Below, piece by piece: positions 43,778-54,665 of a stretch of DNA of 64,000 nucleotides. Made by a program: the position numbers and the translations under genes. This DNA is from Euborellia annulipes (lineage: Eukaryota; Arthropoda; Insecta; Dermaptera; Anisolabididae). Positions within the stretch are counted from its first letter, which is position 1, and every line of letters begins with the position of its first letter. The DNA lies in NCBI GenBank assembly GCA_023213315.1, contig JAKCPI010000872.1, positions 248,001 through 312,000 of the forward strand, in the 5' to 3' direction. A model generated the notes under the pieces. That model saw only the letters and a list, made by a program, of their open reading frames with translations. It had not been told where the DNA came from and made no database searches.

Positions 43778-43975
43778 AAGGGCGGATCCAGAGGTGTTTC
43801 TCGAGGGGTGGGGGTGTAATCTGGTGTGACTCGTCTCACATCACACTATTTTTTCTTAATTTAGGTAATTTAAAGGCGAATTCTGTACTTGTTTGTCAGA
43901 ATATAAATACAAATCAAATTTTTAAGTATTAATTTTTAAAATTTTACATTCAAAATAAATTAAAAAAAAAAAAAA
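43778..43975 (+). mobile_element. hAT-type MITE, family G copy 3, truncated
   Basis: CAAGGGCGGATCCAGAGGTG start, a G-run, then TAATCTGGTGTGACTCGTC from the A hairpin arm. It runs to a poly-A tract near 43962-43975, with no right terminal repeat. Confidence 0.7.
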
Positions 43976-44081
43976 ACAACTTTCCTACATTCTTTTAATA
44001 CATTAGGCATGAACAAAACATAAACAAGATTCAGTATATTCATACTTATTTTGACATTTAATAATTCTTTTTTGGATAATT

Positions 44082-44269
44082 TTATAGAATGGAAGAGAGC
44101 AAGTGCAGGTGCAGCAAATAAAGAGCCTTTGGATACCAAATGCCTAAAAGGAGACTTTTCGGATTAAATTTTATTCGTCCTCAGTCCTGGTGGCTTATAC
44201 TGAGAACTGAGAGACTGAGGATGGACGAATAAAATTGTGTACCTGTACTTGCTCTCTTCCATTCTATAA
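44082..44269. repeat. inverted repeat
   Basis: TTATAGAATGGAAGAGAGCA (44082 on) and its inverse ending at 44269, with inner arms around CGTCCTCAGTCCT/CTGAGGATGGACG. The minus strand of the left half reads CTGAGGA...CCGAAAAG, a decayed relative of the hammerhead-like motif. Confidence 0.6.
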
Positions 44270-44651
44270 CATCAACAGTAACTTCTCTTCAACTTAGATA
44301 ATTTTTTTCAAAAATAAGATAAAATGCTTTCCAAATGTTTTAATTCAAATTTTGTTTTTTCTTTATTAACCATAAAAAAATTCATCTTGAAAGAACAAAT
44401 TAAGATAAAATTAAAAGCAGTAGTATAGTTCTTCATTTTCTATTATAGACACTAAAACAAATATCACTTTTGAATATTTTAAAATCTTGAGGTAATATAT
44501 TTGCACCACCTGTCAGATTCCACTTTTCGGGCCATATATATATTCCTAAATTAATTTTCCACATATTTTGTTCCTTATCAGAAACCTAAAAAAATAAAAT
44601 CAAACTAAATTTATTTATCTGATATTAATTAATTAAAGAAAATAATAAATA
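44270..44651. other. AT-rich non-coding stretch
   Basis: No gene or element end is recognised. Confidence 0.5.
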
Positions 44652-44965
44652 CTAGTTGCCTCCGGCAACCCTACAACGCTAGGCCCTGGCGGGCGGCGTC
44701 TCGGGATATGACTAAGAGTTGTCCAGATAAATGAATTTTAATTAACTGCTGCGGACCCTCTCTTTTTCTTATTTATGAGAACACGTGGGGCCCGCCTTTG
44801 CATCTAGACAGGGGGGCTTCGCCCCCTGGAGTCCCCGCCAGCTGGCTCGGGCCAGCCTGCGGCGGACCCTCGCCTTTTCTTAATTATGAGAAGCTTCACG
44901 TTTAGACAGGGGGGCATCGCCCTGCGGCGGTCCCTCGTCTTTTCTTCTTAATTATGAAAAGAAAA
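44652..44965 (-). mobile_element. probable Helitron 3' end, GC-rich, minus
   Basis: Read on the minus strand it ends GTTGCC-GGA-GGCAACTAG followed by T, i.e. a hairpin overlapping CTAG. The body is G+C-rich with repeated CGGACCCTC...TTTTCTTAATTATGAGAA units and a GGGGGGCTTCGCCCCC hairpin, in the style of the Helitron at 42882. The 5' end is not identified. Confidence 0.45.
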
Positions 44966-44974
44966 TTAGTATTA

Positions 44975-45022
44975 TTCGATTCCAATCCAGTGGCTGCTTG
45001 AGGATTTGTTTACATTCATGGA
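44975..45022 (-). repeat. SINE fragment
   Basis: ATTCCAATCCAGTGGCTGCT and TGAGGATTTGTTTACATTCA are the reverse of an inner segment of the SINE at 52494 (near 52605-52645). Confidence 0.5.
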
Positions 45023-45059
45023 ATACACAAATGAAAAGAATGAAAGAAGGACTAGAAGA

Positions 45060-45373
45060 GGGGGCCTTATATTGATTTTTTTTGGGGGGGGGGTGCTCAT
45101 CTTTAAATATCCCTCTCCTCCATACACAAAAATATTTTTAAAATACCGTATATCTCTGAACCCCAAGGGGTCAGAGCCTCTCAAAGGGAAATTTTCATTA
45201 ATTTTTTTTTTTTTTTATCTAAATTTTTCCGTTTTTACTTGAGCCCTGCGGGCCCGGAGCCTCTCAAAGAGAAAATTTCATTAAATTTTGTTTTTATAAA
45301 TATTTGGGGGCTATGCCGGCTCGGGGCCTGGGGCGGACCGCCCCCTCCGCCCCCCCCCCTCGGTACGCCACTG
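45060..45373. other. possible MITE remnant with GC-rich end
   Basis: G-run near 45080-45091, two GGAGCCTCTCAAAG-like repeats, and C-runs before CGGTACGCCACTG at 45361-45373, which is the form of a MITE terminus. The left partner is not clear. Confidence 0.35.
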
Positions 45374-45461
45374 CCAAATCTGCTGATGTGGAAGCATTCG
45401 TAGCTGAGCGCCATCTATGAATCGCGTGGTCAAGTTTGGAATATAAGTGCTAAGAGCAACT

Positions 45462-45577
45462 AAATATATCTCGACACAAAAAAATCTGGGGAATCAATCA
45501 CAGTACACAACTTTCTCTTGGCAAAGGGTAAGAGAAAGTTGTGTGCTGTGCGACCAGTCACACCAGATTTTTTAAAA
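45462..45577 (+). repeat. isolated family A hairpin end
   Basis: ACTAAATATATCTCGACACA then the long hairpin (45478-45577), with no family body to its left. Confidence 0.75.
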
Positions 45578-45724
45578 TCTGATCACTAAAATATATAACT
45601 AAATAGCTACAAATTTGTTACAGCTTACCAATAATGTAAAATTAAACTTTTAAGTGCTTTTACATGAAAATTAGAGATTGATTTACGCTATCTCTGTTGC
45701 TATTGAACCAATATTACTAATTAA

Positions 45725-46356
45725 CATAGTCGTAGCCACGGGGGGGGATTTGGGGGGTTTGAACCCCCAAATCCCCCCGTGGACTTGGACCCAAGCCATC
45801 ACTAGATATTTAAGCTCTATAATACAAACAATACTTTATCTCTCTATATATTTCATATATAGGGTAAGAGAAAGTAAAATATAATAATTTTCTCTAGCTT
45901 AAAAAAATAAAAATAAAATAAAATAATTTTATTAAGGGAAACGCAAAAAATTTCAGAAAATTCAGAATTTTCTCATCGAAAAGAATTGATTTTTGTCTTG
46001 CTTTATAAAAAATTAAAGCCTGTTAAAATTGATTAAATCCCTCAAATGAAAAATAATAAAAATTATTATATAATTAAATTTTTAATTTTTTTTTTCTAAA
46101 TGAGATCTGAGATGAGATTCAGAGAAGAGAAACTTATAAACACACATCTCCATCATAGGCCCTATATAAGGTTGTATTTTTTATTTCTGAAACGAGTTGG
46201 ATGAAAAATTGCGGCACTTAATTAAGAAAGAGGGGTCCAGGGGGGGAGGCGAAGTGGCTAGTCATATAATTCATCAGATTATACTGCCCCATTAGTCGGG
46301 GGGGGGGGAGAAATCATCCTGACCCCCCCCATCAAAAATTTCTGGCTACGCCTATG
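45725..46356. mobile_element. hAT-type MITE, family E, full copy
   Basis: CATAGTCGTAGCCACGGGG and TTTCTGGCTACGCCTATG ends; perfect 8-bp TSD CTAATTAA (45717-45724, 46357-46364). Inside, at about 45836-45876, is the complete family A terminal module (minus). Shorter or broken relatives lie at 53600, 53909, 62537 and 63427. Confidence 0.9.
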
Positions 46357-46383
46357 CTAATTAATAATATTAAAATAAATATA

Positions 46384-46714
46384 CAGTAGAGTCCCGTTAA
46401 TCCGAACTAATTGGAACCGAGGGTCGTTCGGATTATCGGGAAGTTCGGATTAACCGGAATTGTAAGCTTGAATTAGTTAATTTTGATAATAAAGTCGTAT
46501 TTATAAAGTTGTAAGCCGAGAAACTTGTCGGTGATATTAAACTCTAAATAAATATTTTATTATAATTCGTATTTTTTAATAAAATAAAGTTCCTTTAATG
46601 TCTAATTTTCATTGATATTCCTAGTAAAAAAAAAAAAAAAAAATCGTATTCAAAAAGAGTTCGGATTAACTGGAAGTTCGGATTAGCGAGGTTCGGATTA
46701 CCGGGACTCTACTG
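46384..46714. mobile_element. pogo/Tigger-like MITE
   Basis: CAGTAGAGTCCCGTTAATCC at left and its inverse ending GGGACTCTACTG at right, flanked by TA. Extra GTTCGGATTA words are repeated near both ends. TA duplication and CAGTAGAGTCCCG termini are typical of pogo/Tigger elements. Confidence 0.85.
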
Positions 46715-46716
46715 TA

Positions 46717-47080
46717 TTTATCAGTATTTTTCAATAGCCAAGTAAATTAAGAAAAAATTATTCCAATAAAAATTTTTTAAATTAAAATATTCTTAGAAAT
46801 CTACTCAAAATTTTCAGTTTCATATAACAAAATTTATTAAAATTGGCCATGTAAGTTTTATTTGGAAAAATTATTAAACAAATTTGAAAAGTTAAAAAAA
46901 ATTGATACCAGGTAATGTAATTAAATCTCGATTCAATGGATAACTTTTCTGTATAAATCGTCAAATCGAAGTTTGCTACTATTATTACTTCTATGAATAG
47001 ATGGGATTATAGTGGATATTAAACGATTTGAGAGCTAAGCCATAACTAATAATTATTCAATTTATTGTAGCAATATAAAT
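46717..47080. other. AT-rich non-coding stretch
   Basis: No gene is recognised. Confidence 0.5.
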
Positions 47081-47089
47081 ATTCAATTG

Positions 47090-47361
47090 CCCTCGAGTTT
47101 GGCGTAGTAGGTAGCGTGCCTACCTCCTATGCCAAACGTCGCGGGTTCGGACCCAGGCAGTCCGATGATTTTATTTAAGCCATTTGGATACCAGATGGCT
47201 TAAATAGAAATGCCTGAACCCCAAATTGATATATTAATTACAACGGTTATCGTCAAAGTCTTATATGGCCTAAGTTGCCGAAAAAGACTGCATGAATGTG
47301 TGTGTGAGTGTGAGTGTGAATGAGAAAAAAGTGTAAATGTTAAAAAAAAAAAAAAAAAAAA
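47090..47361 (+). repeat. tRNA-derived SINE, complete, with TSD
   Basis: A box TGGCGTAGTAGG (47100-47111) fits TRGCNNAGYNGG exactly. The B-box region is GGTTCGGACC (47144-47153). A body with ATGGCCTAAGTTGCCGAAAA and a GT-rich segment ends in poly-A. The 9-bp TSD ATTCAATTG flanks it (47081-47089, 47362-47370). It needs a partner LINE to move. Relatives lie at 48401 (3' part), 51943 and 62041 (5' parts). Confidence 0.85.
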
Positions 47362-47370
47362 ATTCAATTG

Positions 47371-48088
47371 AATATTATTTACTAAATTATCTAGGCATAT
47401 TTATAGATTTTATAAAAAAAAATTAAATAACTAAAAAAAAGAAGCGATAAATAATAAAATAAATAAATAATTTTTACTATTTTTTAACATCAATTAATAA
47501 ATTAAAGAATATTATGTATTTGAAATAACAAAAAATTTAGTCTCATTTTGTTTAGACATGACTAAATTTCAAAAAAGAATATACATTATACAGCTAGTAG
47601 ACAAATTAGGGAGGCCCTAGTTGAGCTGTGACCCCTCCGCCCTTAGGGATTTCCTACGCCACTGGCAGGGCCGGAACTAGGAGATTTGTTAGGAGGGGCA
47701 AAATCGAATTGATCATAATATTGTAATCTTCCTTTAAATTTGAGTCTGAAATTTTCTCGTCTCTAAAATTTTGCTTCCCTAGACCCAAGCATCAGAGACC
47801 TAACCATATTTCCTCCACGAATAATGGTAATTCTTGTTTCTTAGAGGGGGGTGGGAATTTGAAATACGAATATATTTGTAAATTATGCATAATATAGTTA
47901 AGTATAATTTGTTTATTTCTTGGATAGCTTTGATTGCGATATGTTTACTTTTCAAACGTTTCTTAATAGCTAATTTCCAGGGCCGTATTTACCAAAAACT
48001 GCTCATTTATATAGCGACAATTTTTTTTTTTTTTAATAGAAAAGTATTTGATGTTGGAAAGGTAAAAATAAATTAGAAGTCCACCAGC

Positions 48089-48143
<55 letters not shown>

Positions 48144-48400
48144 ATATAAATATATAGGTAAGAGAAAGTAAAGTAAAATAATAAAAAAGAAAATAAAAAA
48201 TAAAAAAGATAATTCAATTTTTTTTTTTTTTTTGTTTATAAAATGGAAAAATGATTACAAAAAATAAAATATAAACAAAAAAATATATTTATTAATGTAT
48301 TTTTTTAATTACCAAAAATATTAATTTATATAAATCTCATAATGTTATATACAAAAAATATTTTGTTTAGTATGATAAATTTATGCAATTAACTGAGTAT
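47371..48400. other. AT-rich non-coding stretch
   Basis: GGCCGGAACTAGG near 47668 may be a decayed MITE end. A long (TA)n run lies at 48091-48140, followed by a solo A module end (GGTAAGAGAAAG, near 48158). No gene is recognised. Confidence 0.45.
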
Positions 48401-48553
48401 GTAGAAATGCCTGGACCCCCAATAGATATATTATTAAAATACGAGTATCGTTAAAAGACTTAAAAGGCCTAAGTTGCCGAAAAGACTGTGTGAATGTGTG
48501 TGTGGATGTTAGTGTGAATGAGAAAAAAGTGTGAATGTTAAAAAAAAAAAAAA
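48401..48553 (+). repeat. SINE, 5'-truncated copy
   Basis: Matches the 3' half of the SINE at 47090 from AGAAATGCCTG through GGCCTAAGTTGCCGAAAA to poly-A. Flanks ACTGAGTAT and ACTGACTAT look like a 9-bp TSD with one change. Confidence 0.7.
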
Positions 48554-49719
48554 ACTGACTATATATAAATATGACTGGTAGTTTTGAGGCACTTGTTATG
48601 ATAAAAAAAAAAAAAACCTGATGTTTTCTCATCAAAAGAAGCTTTTTAGGCCCCCTACAAGCCCCTTGTAGAAAGAAAATGTTTTCCCAGATTCCTCTTC
48701 ATTTTGCTGTCTTTTACTTTTTTTTACAGGTCGGTTCATGCATCCATATGCAAAACATGCCATGTTAATTATTTTTAAAAATAAAAAATAAAACAAAAAC
48801 ACAAAATCAAGAATTCTTCAACAACAACTATCTATAATCTATACCTAACCTAGGCTTAAAATCTAATAAAAAACAAGTAAATACAAAATATATGAACAAA
48901 ACTATAAAACAAAGAAGAAATATCTTAGAAAAACTTTCAAAAACACGAGGAAATTTGAAATAAAATTATATTATATCCTATGGAAAAGTCAATGTTTTCA
49001 TATTTACAATATGTCTGACACGAATTTCTCCCTACTTTTTTTGGAGCCATTCCCCACTCCTTCAAACAAGCGTTAGTGTCACTCCCTACCTCCCTGGGCC
49101 TACTAAATATAAAGCACTAGCCACTGGCCACTGGCTTCCTGTGTGAAACGCCGCAAAGGGGGTTTTTTCAAATAATTTTCCCCTTCTCTCTCTTTCTCTT
49201 ACAGCTTCCCACAAGACAGAACTCTCCCCGCACATTAGTGGTCAAAGTGGCAACACTGAAACCACAAAAACTTACAATTGTATTACGATTTTAGGGATGT
49301 TTTATCTGTGATGTTACTTTAGAATTAGTATCCCTCCCCTGATCATTGTAAGCCCCCCCAATTTTTGTTTATTTTATTGTAAACTAGATCAAAATAAATA
49401 TATTCAATTCAATTCCTGTGTGTAGGCCTACGTGTCTGTTTACCACTCTCTCTCTCTCGCTGATTGGCCAAAGTCACAAGAAGTCGAGTTAGAGAGGGAA
49501 ATTTAAAATTTTAAGCCAGAGAGGCAATTTAAAACTTTAAGTGGCTGAAGGCGAGCAATTGCAAAATTTTCAAAAAGTGAGCAAGAATACATTTGATGCA
49601 TTTACTGGCCGAAGGCGAACAAGGGGGTCCATGCCAATAAGTGTTTGGATTATTCGCGCGTTTCCGTCGTACTCGCGACAACTAAATTTCGCCTCTTTCT
49701 GCTTCCAATGGACGTCTAG
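48554..49719. other. non-coding stretch
   Basis: AT-rich with a more balanced patch at 49430-49640. GGCCGAAGGCGAACAAGGGG near 49607 echoes the Helitron body at 43360. No gene is recognised. Confidence 0.4.
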
Positions 49720-50800
49720 CCTTAAGGTGCGCATCTCGGAAAACCGTTAAAACACGATTGACTCGAGGCGGCACCAGATGGCGTTAGTGTTCCCCCATTA
49801 GAATACACGCAACTTGATCCATTTCTTTCTAGACTTTCCAGCTAATTAATTAAAGGCAAAAAATTAATTATTCTTTAACACAATGATTACTAATTTAATT
49901 GTCTACAACTTATAGAGCTCCTTTTTTTTAAATAACTTTTATTTAATGCGATTAATCTAAAAAAAAATTTTTTTTTTTTGAAAATCAAAAAAAGGGCTTC
50001 TATACGTTGTAGATATTTTAAATAGCTTTAATTTAAAAAAAATTTGAGGTCGATAGCTTCAAAATTGTGGCCGATGGAAAGTCCCAAAATTAGCACCCCG
50101 AGACGCTCACCTTAAAGACATTTTTGAGAATTTTTTCAAAATTTTTTACCCAACTAAAAAAAATTATGGATGTTTGAAAAAAACTGTTCTTTTTTTCAAA
50201 TAACTATAACTTATTTTAAAATTGATATTTTGGAACCCCGCAAGGCTATAAAACTTTTGTTTTTTAATGTAGTTTTCAGAAAAAATTACAAAAATTATTT
50301 TAGAAGCCCCGATATATTCAGTGAATAATAAACACTGAAATATTTCAGTTTAAAAAAAAACCATAATTTTAGTCAAACCATTTTTTTTTTAACCCAAAAA
50401 AAAACCAACTAATTCTACAATTATCCCCGCTAATTTCAAGATGTGCACGTGATCGCTTCTATTTTTTTTTTTTTTTTTTTTTTTTGTTATAAAAAATTTT
50501 TTCTTGAAATTTGATTTATTTTAGGTAACTTTTTTATGAAATTTTTCAGCTTTCTCGTGAAACTTTAGAAGTTGAAAAATGAAATTTATTCAAAAATTTC
50601 AAGTCATCATCTTACTAAAAATTGTTTGTTTTTTTTTCAGTAAAGTACGAGACTGAAAAAAAAATTTTTCGAAATATCATTTTTAAAGTAAGTTATAGTT
50701 ATTTGAAAAAAAGAGCAATTTTTTTCAAAAATACATAACTTTTTCTTAGTTGGGTAAAAAAATTTGAAAAAATTCTCAAAAATGTCTTTTAAGGGGTAGA
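49720..50800. repeat. nested inverted repeats
   Basis: CCTTAAGGTGCGCATCTCGG (49720) is inverted near 50097-50115. A second pair, 50110-50220 and 50680-50794 (CCTTAAAGACATTTTTGAGA against its inverse), has about 110-bp arms. This looks like a MITE or foldback cluster without a gene. A poly-T run lies at 50462-50485. Confidence 0.55.
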
Positions 50801-51660
50801 AAAAAGGCGGGGGTCAGGAAAAAAATTTGTCGATTTCGCATGAAATGACCCATTTACATTTAAATATTTGGTTTGTTTGACACTCATACTGTGTAAAATA
50901 GATCGTGGCTGCTCTCATCAATCAGAAAGCTTGTTTTGGTCTGCCATTGGACTAATTTGTCCATTATTTTTATTTTTTTTATGCCACTTAAATAGTGTGA
51001 ATAAAAATAAATATGGTAGTGCAAAATAAATAGTTTAGGTAATTTGTTGAAATTAAAAGCGAAGAAATGAAAATAAACAAGACATTTGGACTTGAGGGCG
51101 AGTCTATCTGGATCAGAAGGCCCAGGGAATAAAGAAAGCCATATTAAGTTGTTTTACGTGACTTGGGATACCAACATATGCCAACATAACTTTTATAATA
51201 AAAAGACACTAAGGCTTGTATAATTAGGAACAAATAATAATTAATATTTACTTAATCAAAAATAAATATTCTCTCTTGGCAGTAAGAAAAGCATTGCATG
51301 TTCTCAAATTCAACTAAAAAGAGAGGCAATTTCAAAGTTTTAATTTATGCATTTACTAAAAGTAAACAATAGATTATTTTAGAGAATTGGAGGGAGGGGA
51401 CGTTCTCAAATATAAGTTTTCTTACTTATCGTTAGTTAACAGTGAAGCTGAGTATAAAGACTTTTTAATTTACTGTTTAAAAAATAATACAAATAGGATT
51501 AGGTATGTACAAAATTAGCATTCTCCTTGAATAAAAATAAACTTAAATTATAATTAGAAGAAAATTCAATAGTTTTGTCTCGTCATTGAATGTTTTGTTT
51601 ATTATTTTCTTAACAATTAGAGTCTATTTGCAATAATAAATTTAATTATTAAACTTAATC
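50801..51660. other. AT-rich non-coding stretch
   Basis: No gene or element end is recognised. Confidence 0.5.
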
Positions 51661-51727
51661 GATTTTCCTATGAAGAACAAGAGTAAACAAGGTCTTCAGA
51701 AGATTTCAACGGAAAAATGAGAATATA

Positions 51728-52479
51728 CCGGGGAACATAAACATTTGCACCCGGCATTTGAAACCCTACGTTGGCGCCCAATGACTCACCACACATTGCA
51801 CGTCTGTGTGAATTTACCTGAGGTAGGGTTCTGAGGGTCTTTTAGGATAGACCATAAACTTCCCTTTGGACAATAAATAAATTTTAAATAAAGAATTTGC
51901 GAATTCCTCTCTAGACACCGAAAAAACTTAAATTCAATTTTTAGCTTTTAATCTATTGGGGGGTCCAGGCATTTTTATTTAAGTCATATGGTTTCCAAAT
52001 GCCTTAAATAAAATTATCGGACTGCCTGGGGTCCGAACGCGCGACTTTCGGTATAGAAGTTAGGCACTCTACCAACTACTCCAAGCCCCGAGGGCGATTT
52101 TTTTTCTTAATAAGAATATTTTAACGCCCGAGATATTATTATAAAGGTCTATAGATATCGGAGAAATTTTATTAAAAATTGGGATAGTAGGCGTCTTTCA
52201 AATGGCTCAGGGTGCAAGTTTCGTTCAAAATTTGAAATAAGTTAATTTTTTTCCAAATAACAAGATGAAATTAAAAAAAAAAGTTTAAATATTGAGATAA
52301 AAAAAAAGGCTACGCTATATTGCTGAAAAGAGATGGTTTATGGTCTATCCTAAAAGACCCTCAGAACCCTACCTCAGGTAAATTCACAAGACAGTGCATA
52401 TGTAGTGGTGAGTCATTTGGGCTGCCTAACAGTAGGCGTTTTTCAAATGGCTTAGGGTAAATGTTTATGTTCCCCATGG
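51728..52479. mobile_element. MITE with TA duplication
   Basis: GGGGAACATAAACATTT near the left end and its inverse near the right, with about 135-bp matching arms (to 51862 and from 52333), and TA on each side (51726-51727, 52480-52481). Tc1/mariner type by TSD. A SINE fragment lies inside at 51943-52097. Confidence 0.8.
51943..52097 (-). repeat. SINE copy inside the TA-type MITE
   Basis: Reverse of the 47090 SINE from its promoter region (CGGGGCTTGGAGTAGTTGGT on minus, B-box area near 52035) to the CCTGGACCCCCCAATAGAT segment. The poly-A tail is not clear. Confidence 0.65.
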
Positions 52480-52493
52480 TACATTTTAAAGAG

Positions 52494-53034
52494 AGAGGGC
52501 TCGCTGGTGTAGTGAGCTAGGGTGTCAGCTTCTGCAAAGAAGATCCCTGTTCAAATCCTTGGCGTGCGGGATTTTTCATTAAATAAAAACATTTATTTAA
52601 TGTAAACAAATCCTCAAGCAAGCCCTGGATTGGAATATAGGATCTTACCACAATAGCCCTCAGGCAACTCTACGAGGAGAGGGAGTTGCTGTGACATCCC
52701 GTCCTGTGGAAGGGACGTAAAGAAGGTTCCCTCTCAGTGATGCATTCTTCGAAAGGAGTACTACACGCCGGTGCTGAGGGAGTCCCTCCTCAAACTAGGA
52801 CATCCTCCATAGCATAGAAGAGGTTGGATATAAGGAGCCGGTTGGAACCAGAAATAAGGATTAGTTCACCAGCTAGAGACGAAAGCAAGAGGAGGAGTTA
52901 GAGATAGGAAATGATGTAACTTCACGGGGTGCCGGTAGATGGCTACGGCCAGAGGCCGGTTGGGTTTGAGGTGTGTGTCTCCGTACACGTAAGCACCTCG
53001 GGATCCCGATAGGAATTTCAAATAATAATAATAA
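52494..53034 (+). repeat. second SINE family, complete, 14-bp TSD
   Basis: CTGGTGTAGTGAGCTAGG (A-box-like) and CTGTTCAAATCCTTGG (B-box-like) lie 34 bp apart at the 5' end. A 400-bp body follows and the tail is (AATA)n. TSD TACATTTTAAAGAG (52480-52493, 53035-53048) is perfect. At 541 bp it is long for a SINE. Its body recurs at 44975. Confidence 0.8.
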
Positions 53035-53159
53035 TACATTTTAAAGAGCATCTAAAACATAGTTGATTTATGAATATAAAAAAAAATTCTTGGAGGGAAT
53101 TTTGAGAAAATCGAAAAAAAACTGAAAAAGTACATCAGTAAAGTACTAGTACTTTTTGG

Positions 53160-53280
53160 GGAAGGTGTAAACAGGCCATTGCAGTCCAACAGAAAAACAA
53201 AATATATAAAAAAATATATAATTTATTTAAATTTTTACTTCTCAAACCGCCTGGTTAGGTGAGTGCTATCATCTAGTAGA
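53160..53280. mobile_element. 121-bp insert with 8-bp TSD
   Basis: Flanked by CTTTTTGG (53152-53159, 53281-53288), which lie in direct repeat in a known family A sequence. I see no clear inverted ends, so the superfamily is open; 8 bp fits hAT or P types. Confidence 0.65.
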
Positions 53281-53599
53281 CTTTTTGGCCGATTTTGTTC
53301 AAAAGGTTATTTTGAGTGTCTGGGAAGGTACCTAAGTTAAATATAAAATTTCAATCGGGTAGCTCAATTCCTTCATGCTAAAAATCGTTACACGCATACA
53401 GACACACACCGTCACACACACACACACCCCCCCCCCACACACACACACACACAGACCAATTTGCGGGACCCACTTTTTTGGACTCAGGGGACCTCAAAAC
53501 ATGTATATACATCATAATCTCGACATTGAATTTTTGACATGATCGCGATACTTTCTCTCTCTATATATTTCATATATAGGGTAAGAGAAATTAAAACAA

Positions 53600-53847
53600 T
53601 TATCAAAAAATTCGCGCAAGCCAATGGGAAATTCTGATTTTTCTTGGATTTTTTGCGTTTTATTTTATTTTATTTTTTTTTTAACTAGAGAAAATTATTA
53701 TATTTTACTTTCTCTTACCCTATATATGAAATATATATAGAGAGAAAGTGTTTTGTATTATAGAGCTTAAATATCTAGTCATGGCTTGCATCCGATGGGG
53801 AGGGTGGTTTGAACCCCCAAATCCACCCCCCTGTGGCTACGCCTATG
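53600..53847 (-). mobile_element. family E MITE, partial copy
   Basis: Right end CTGTGGCTACGCCTATG is intact. The inner body matches 45725-46356 and includes the A module (about 53705-53750). The left end is missing at the junction with the A copy. Confidence 0.7.
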
Positions 53848-53908
53848 ATTCAAGGCATGAAACCATTAGTGTTTAACACTACCACATTTTATAAATATGA
53901 TTCATGGT

Positions 53909-54665
53909 CATAGGCGTAGCCAGAAAATTTTGATGGGGGGAGGGGTTCAAGATGATTTCTCCCCCGACTAATATATGGCTAGCCACTCAGCCCGCCTACG
54001 CTTCGCCTCCCTGGACCCCCTCGGGCCCGCCCTTTCTTAATTAAGTGCAGCAATTTTTCATTCAACTCGTTTCAGGCAATAAAAAATGCAACCTTATACC
54101 CTAGGACCTATAATAGGGGAGTGTCTGTCTATCTGTTTCTCTTCTCAGAGTCCCATCTCAGATCTCTTTAAGGAAAAAAAAATAATAAATTTGTTTATAT
54201 AATAATTTTTATTATTTTTCATTTGAGAGATTTAATCAATTTTAATATGCTTTAATTTTTATTTTCTCTTATCCTATATATGAAATATATATAGAGAGAA
54301 TGTATTGCGATCATGTCAAATATTCGATGTCGAGATTTTGATGGATATACATGATTTGAAGTCCCCTGAGTTCAAAAAAGTGGGTCCCGCAAATTGGTCT
54401 GTGTGTGTGTCTGTGGGCATTTTTGACCATGAAGGACATGAGCTAGGAGGTTGAAATTTTGTATTTAAATTAGGCACCTTCTGAACTACTAGTACTTTAC
54501 TGCTGCACTTTTTCAGTTTTTTTCTATTTTCTCAAAATTCGCTCCAAGAATTTTTTTTAAATTCACAAATCAACTATTTTTTTTATAAAGCAAGACAAAA
54601 ATCAATTCTTTTCAATGGGAAAATTCTGAATTTTCTCTAATTTTTTGAGTTTCCTTTGATAAAAT
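53909..54665 (-). mobile_element. family E MITE, interrupted copy
   Basis: Left end CATAGGCGTAGCCAG is intact. The body matches the full copy at 45725 up to about 54247 and again from about 54586 (TAAAGCAAGACAAAAATCAA). A family A fragment separates the two parts. Confidence 0.75.
54248..54592 (+). repeat. family A 5' fragment inside family E
   Basis: TTTTCTCTTATCCTATATAT and ATTGCGATCATGTCAAATAT start the fragment; it stops after AATCAACTATTTTTT. It is about one third of the family. Confidence 0.75.

Larger units (their letters stand above)
51662..53597 (-). repeat. family A copy broken by three insertions
   Basis: Pieces at 51662-51727, 53035-53159 and 53281-53597 join in order into one minus-strand copy lacking the hairpin end. 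The inserts are a TA-type MITE (51728-52479), a SINE (52494-53034) and a 121-bp insert (53160-53280). Confidence 0.85.

Noticed and set aside
47090..47165. A free tRNA gene at the SINE head
   Set aside because: The unit ends in poly-A and is flanked by a 9-bp TSD, so it is a SINE.
49541..49750. 69-codon frame starting MAEGEQLQNF
   Set aside because: It overlaps Helitron-like GC words and MITE sequence and has no domain.
52494..52570. A free tRNA gene
   Set aside because: A and B boxes are present but no acceptor-stem pairing; the sequence continues into a repeated SINE body with a TSD.
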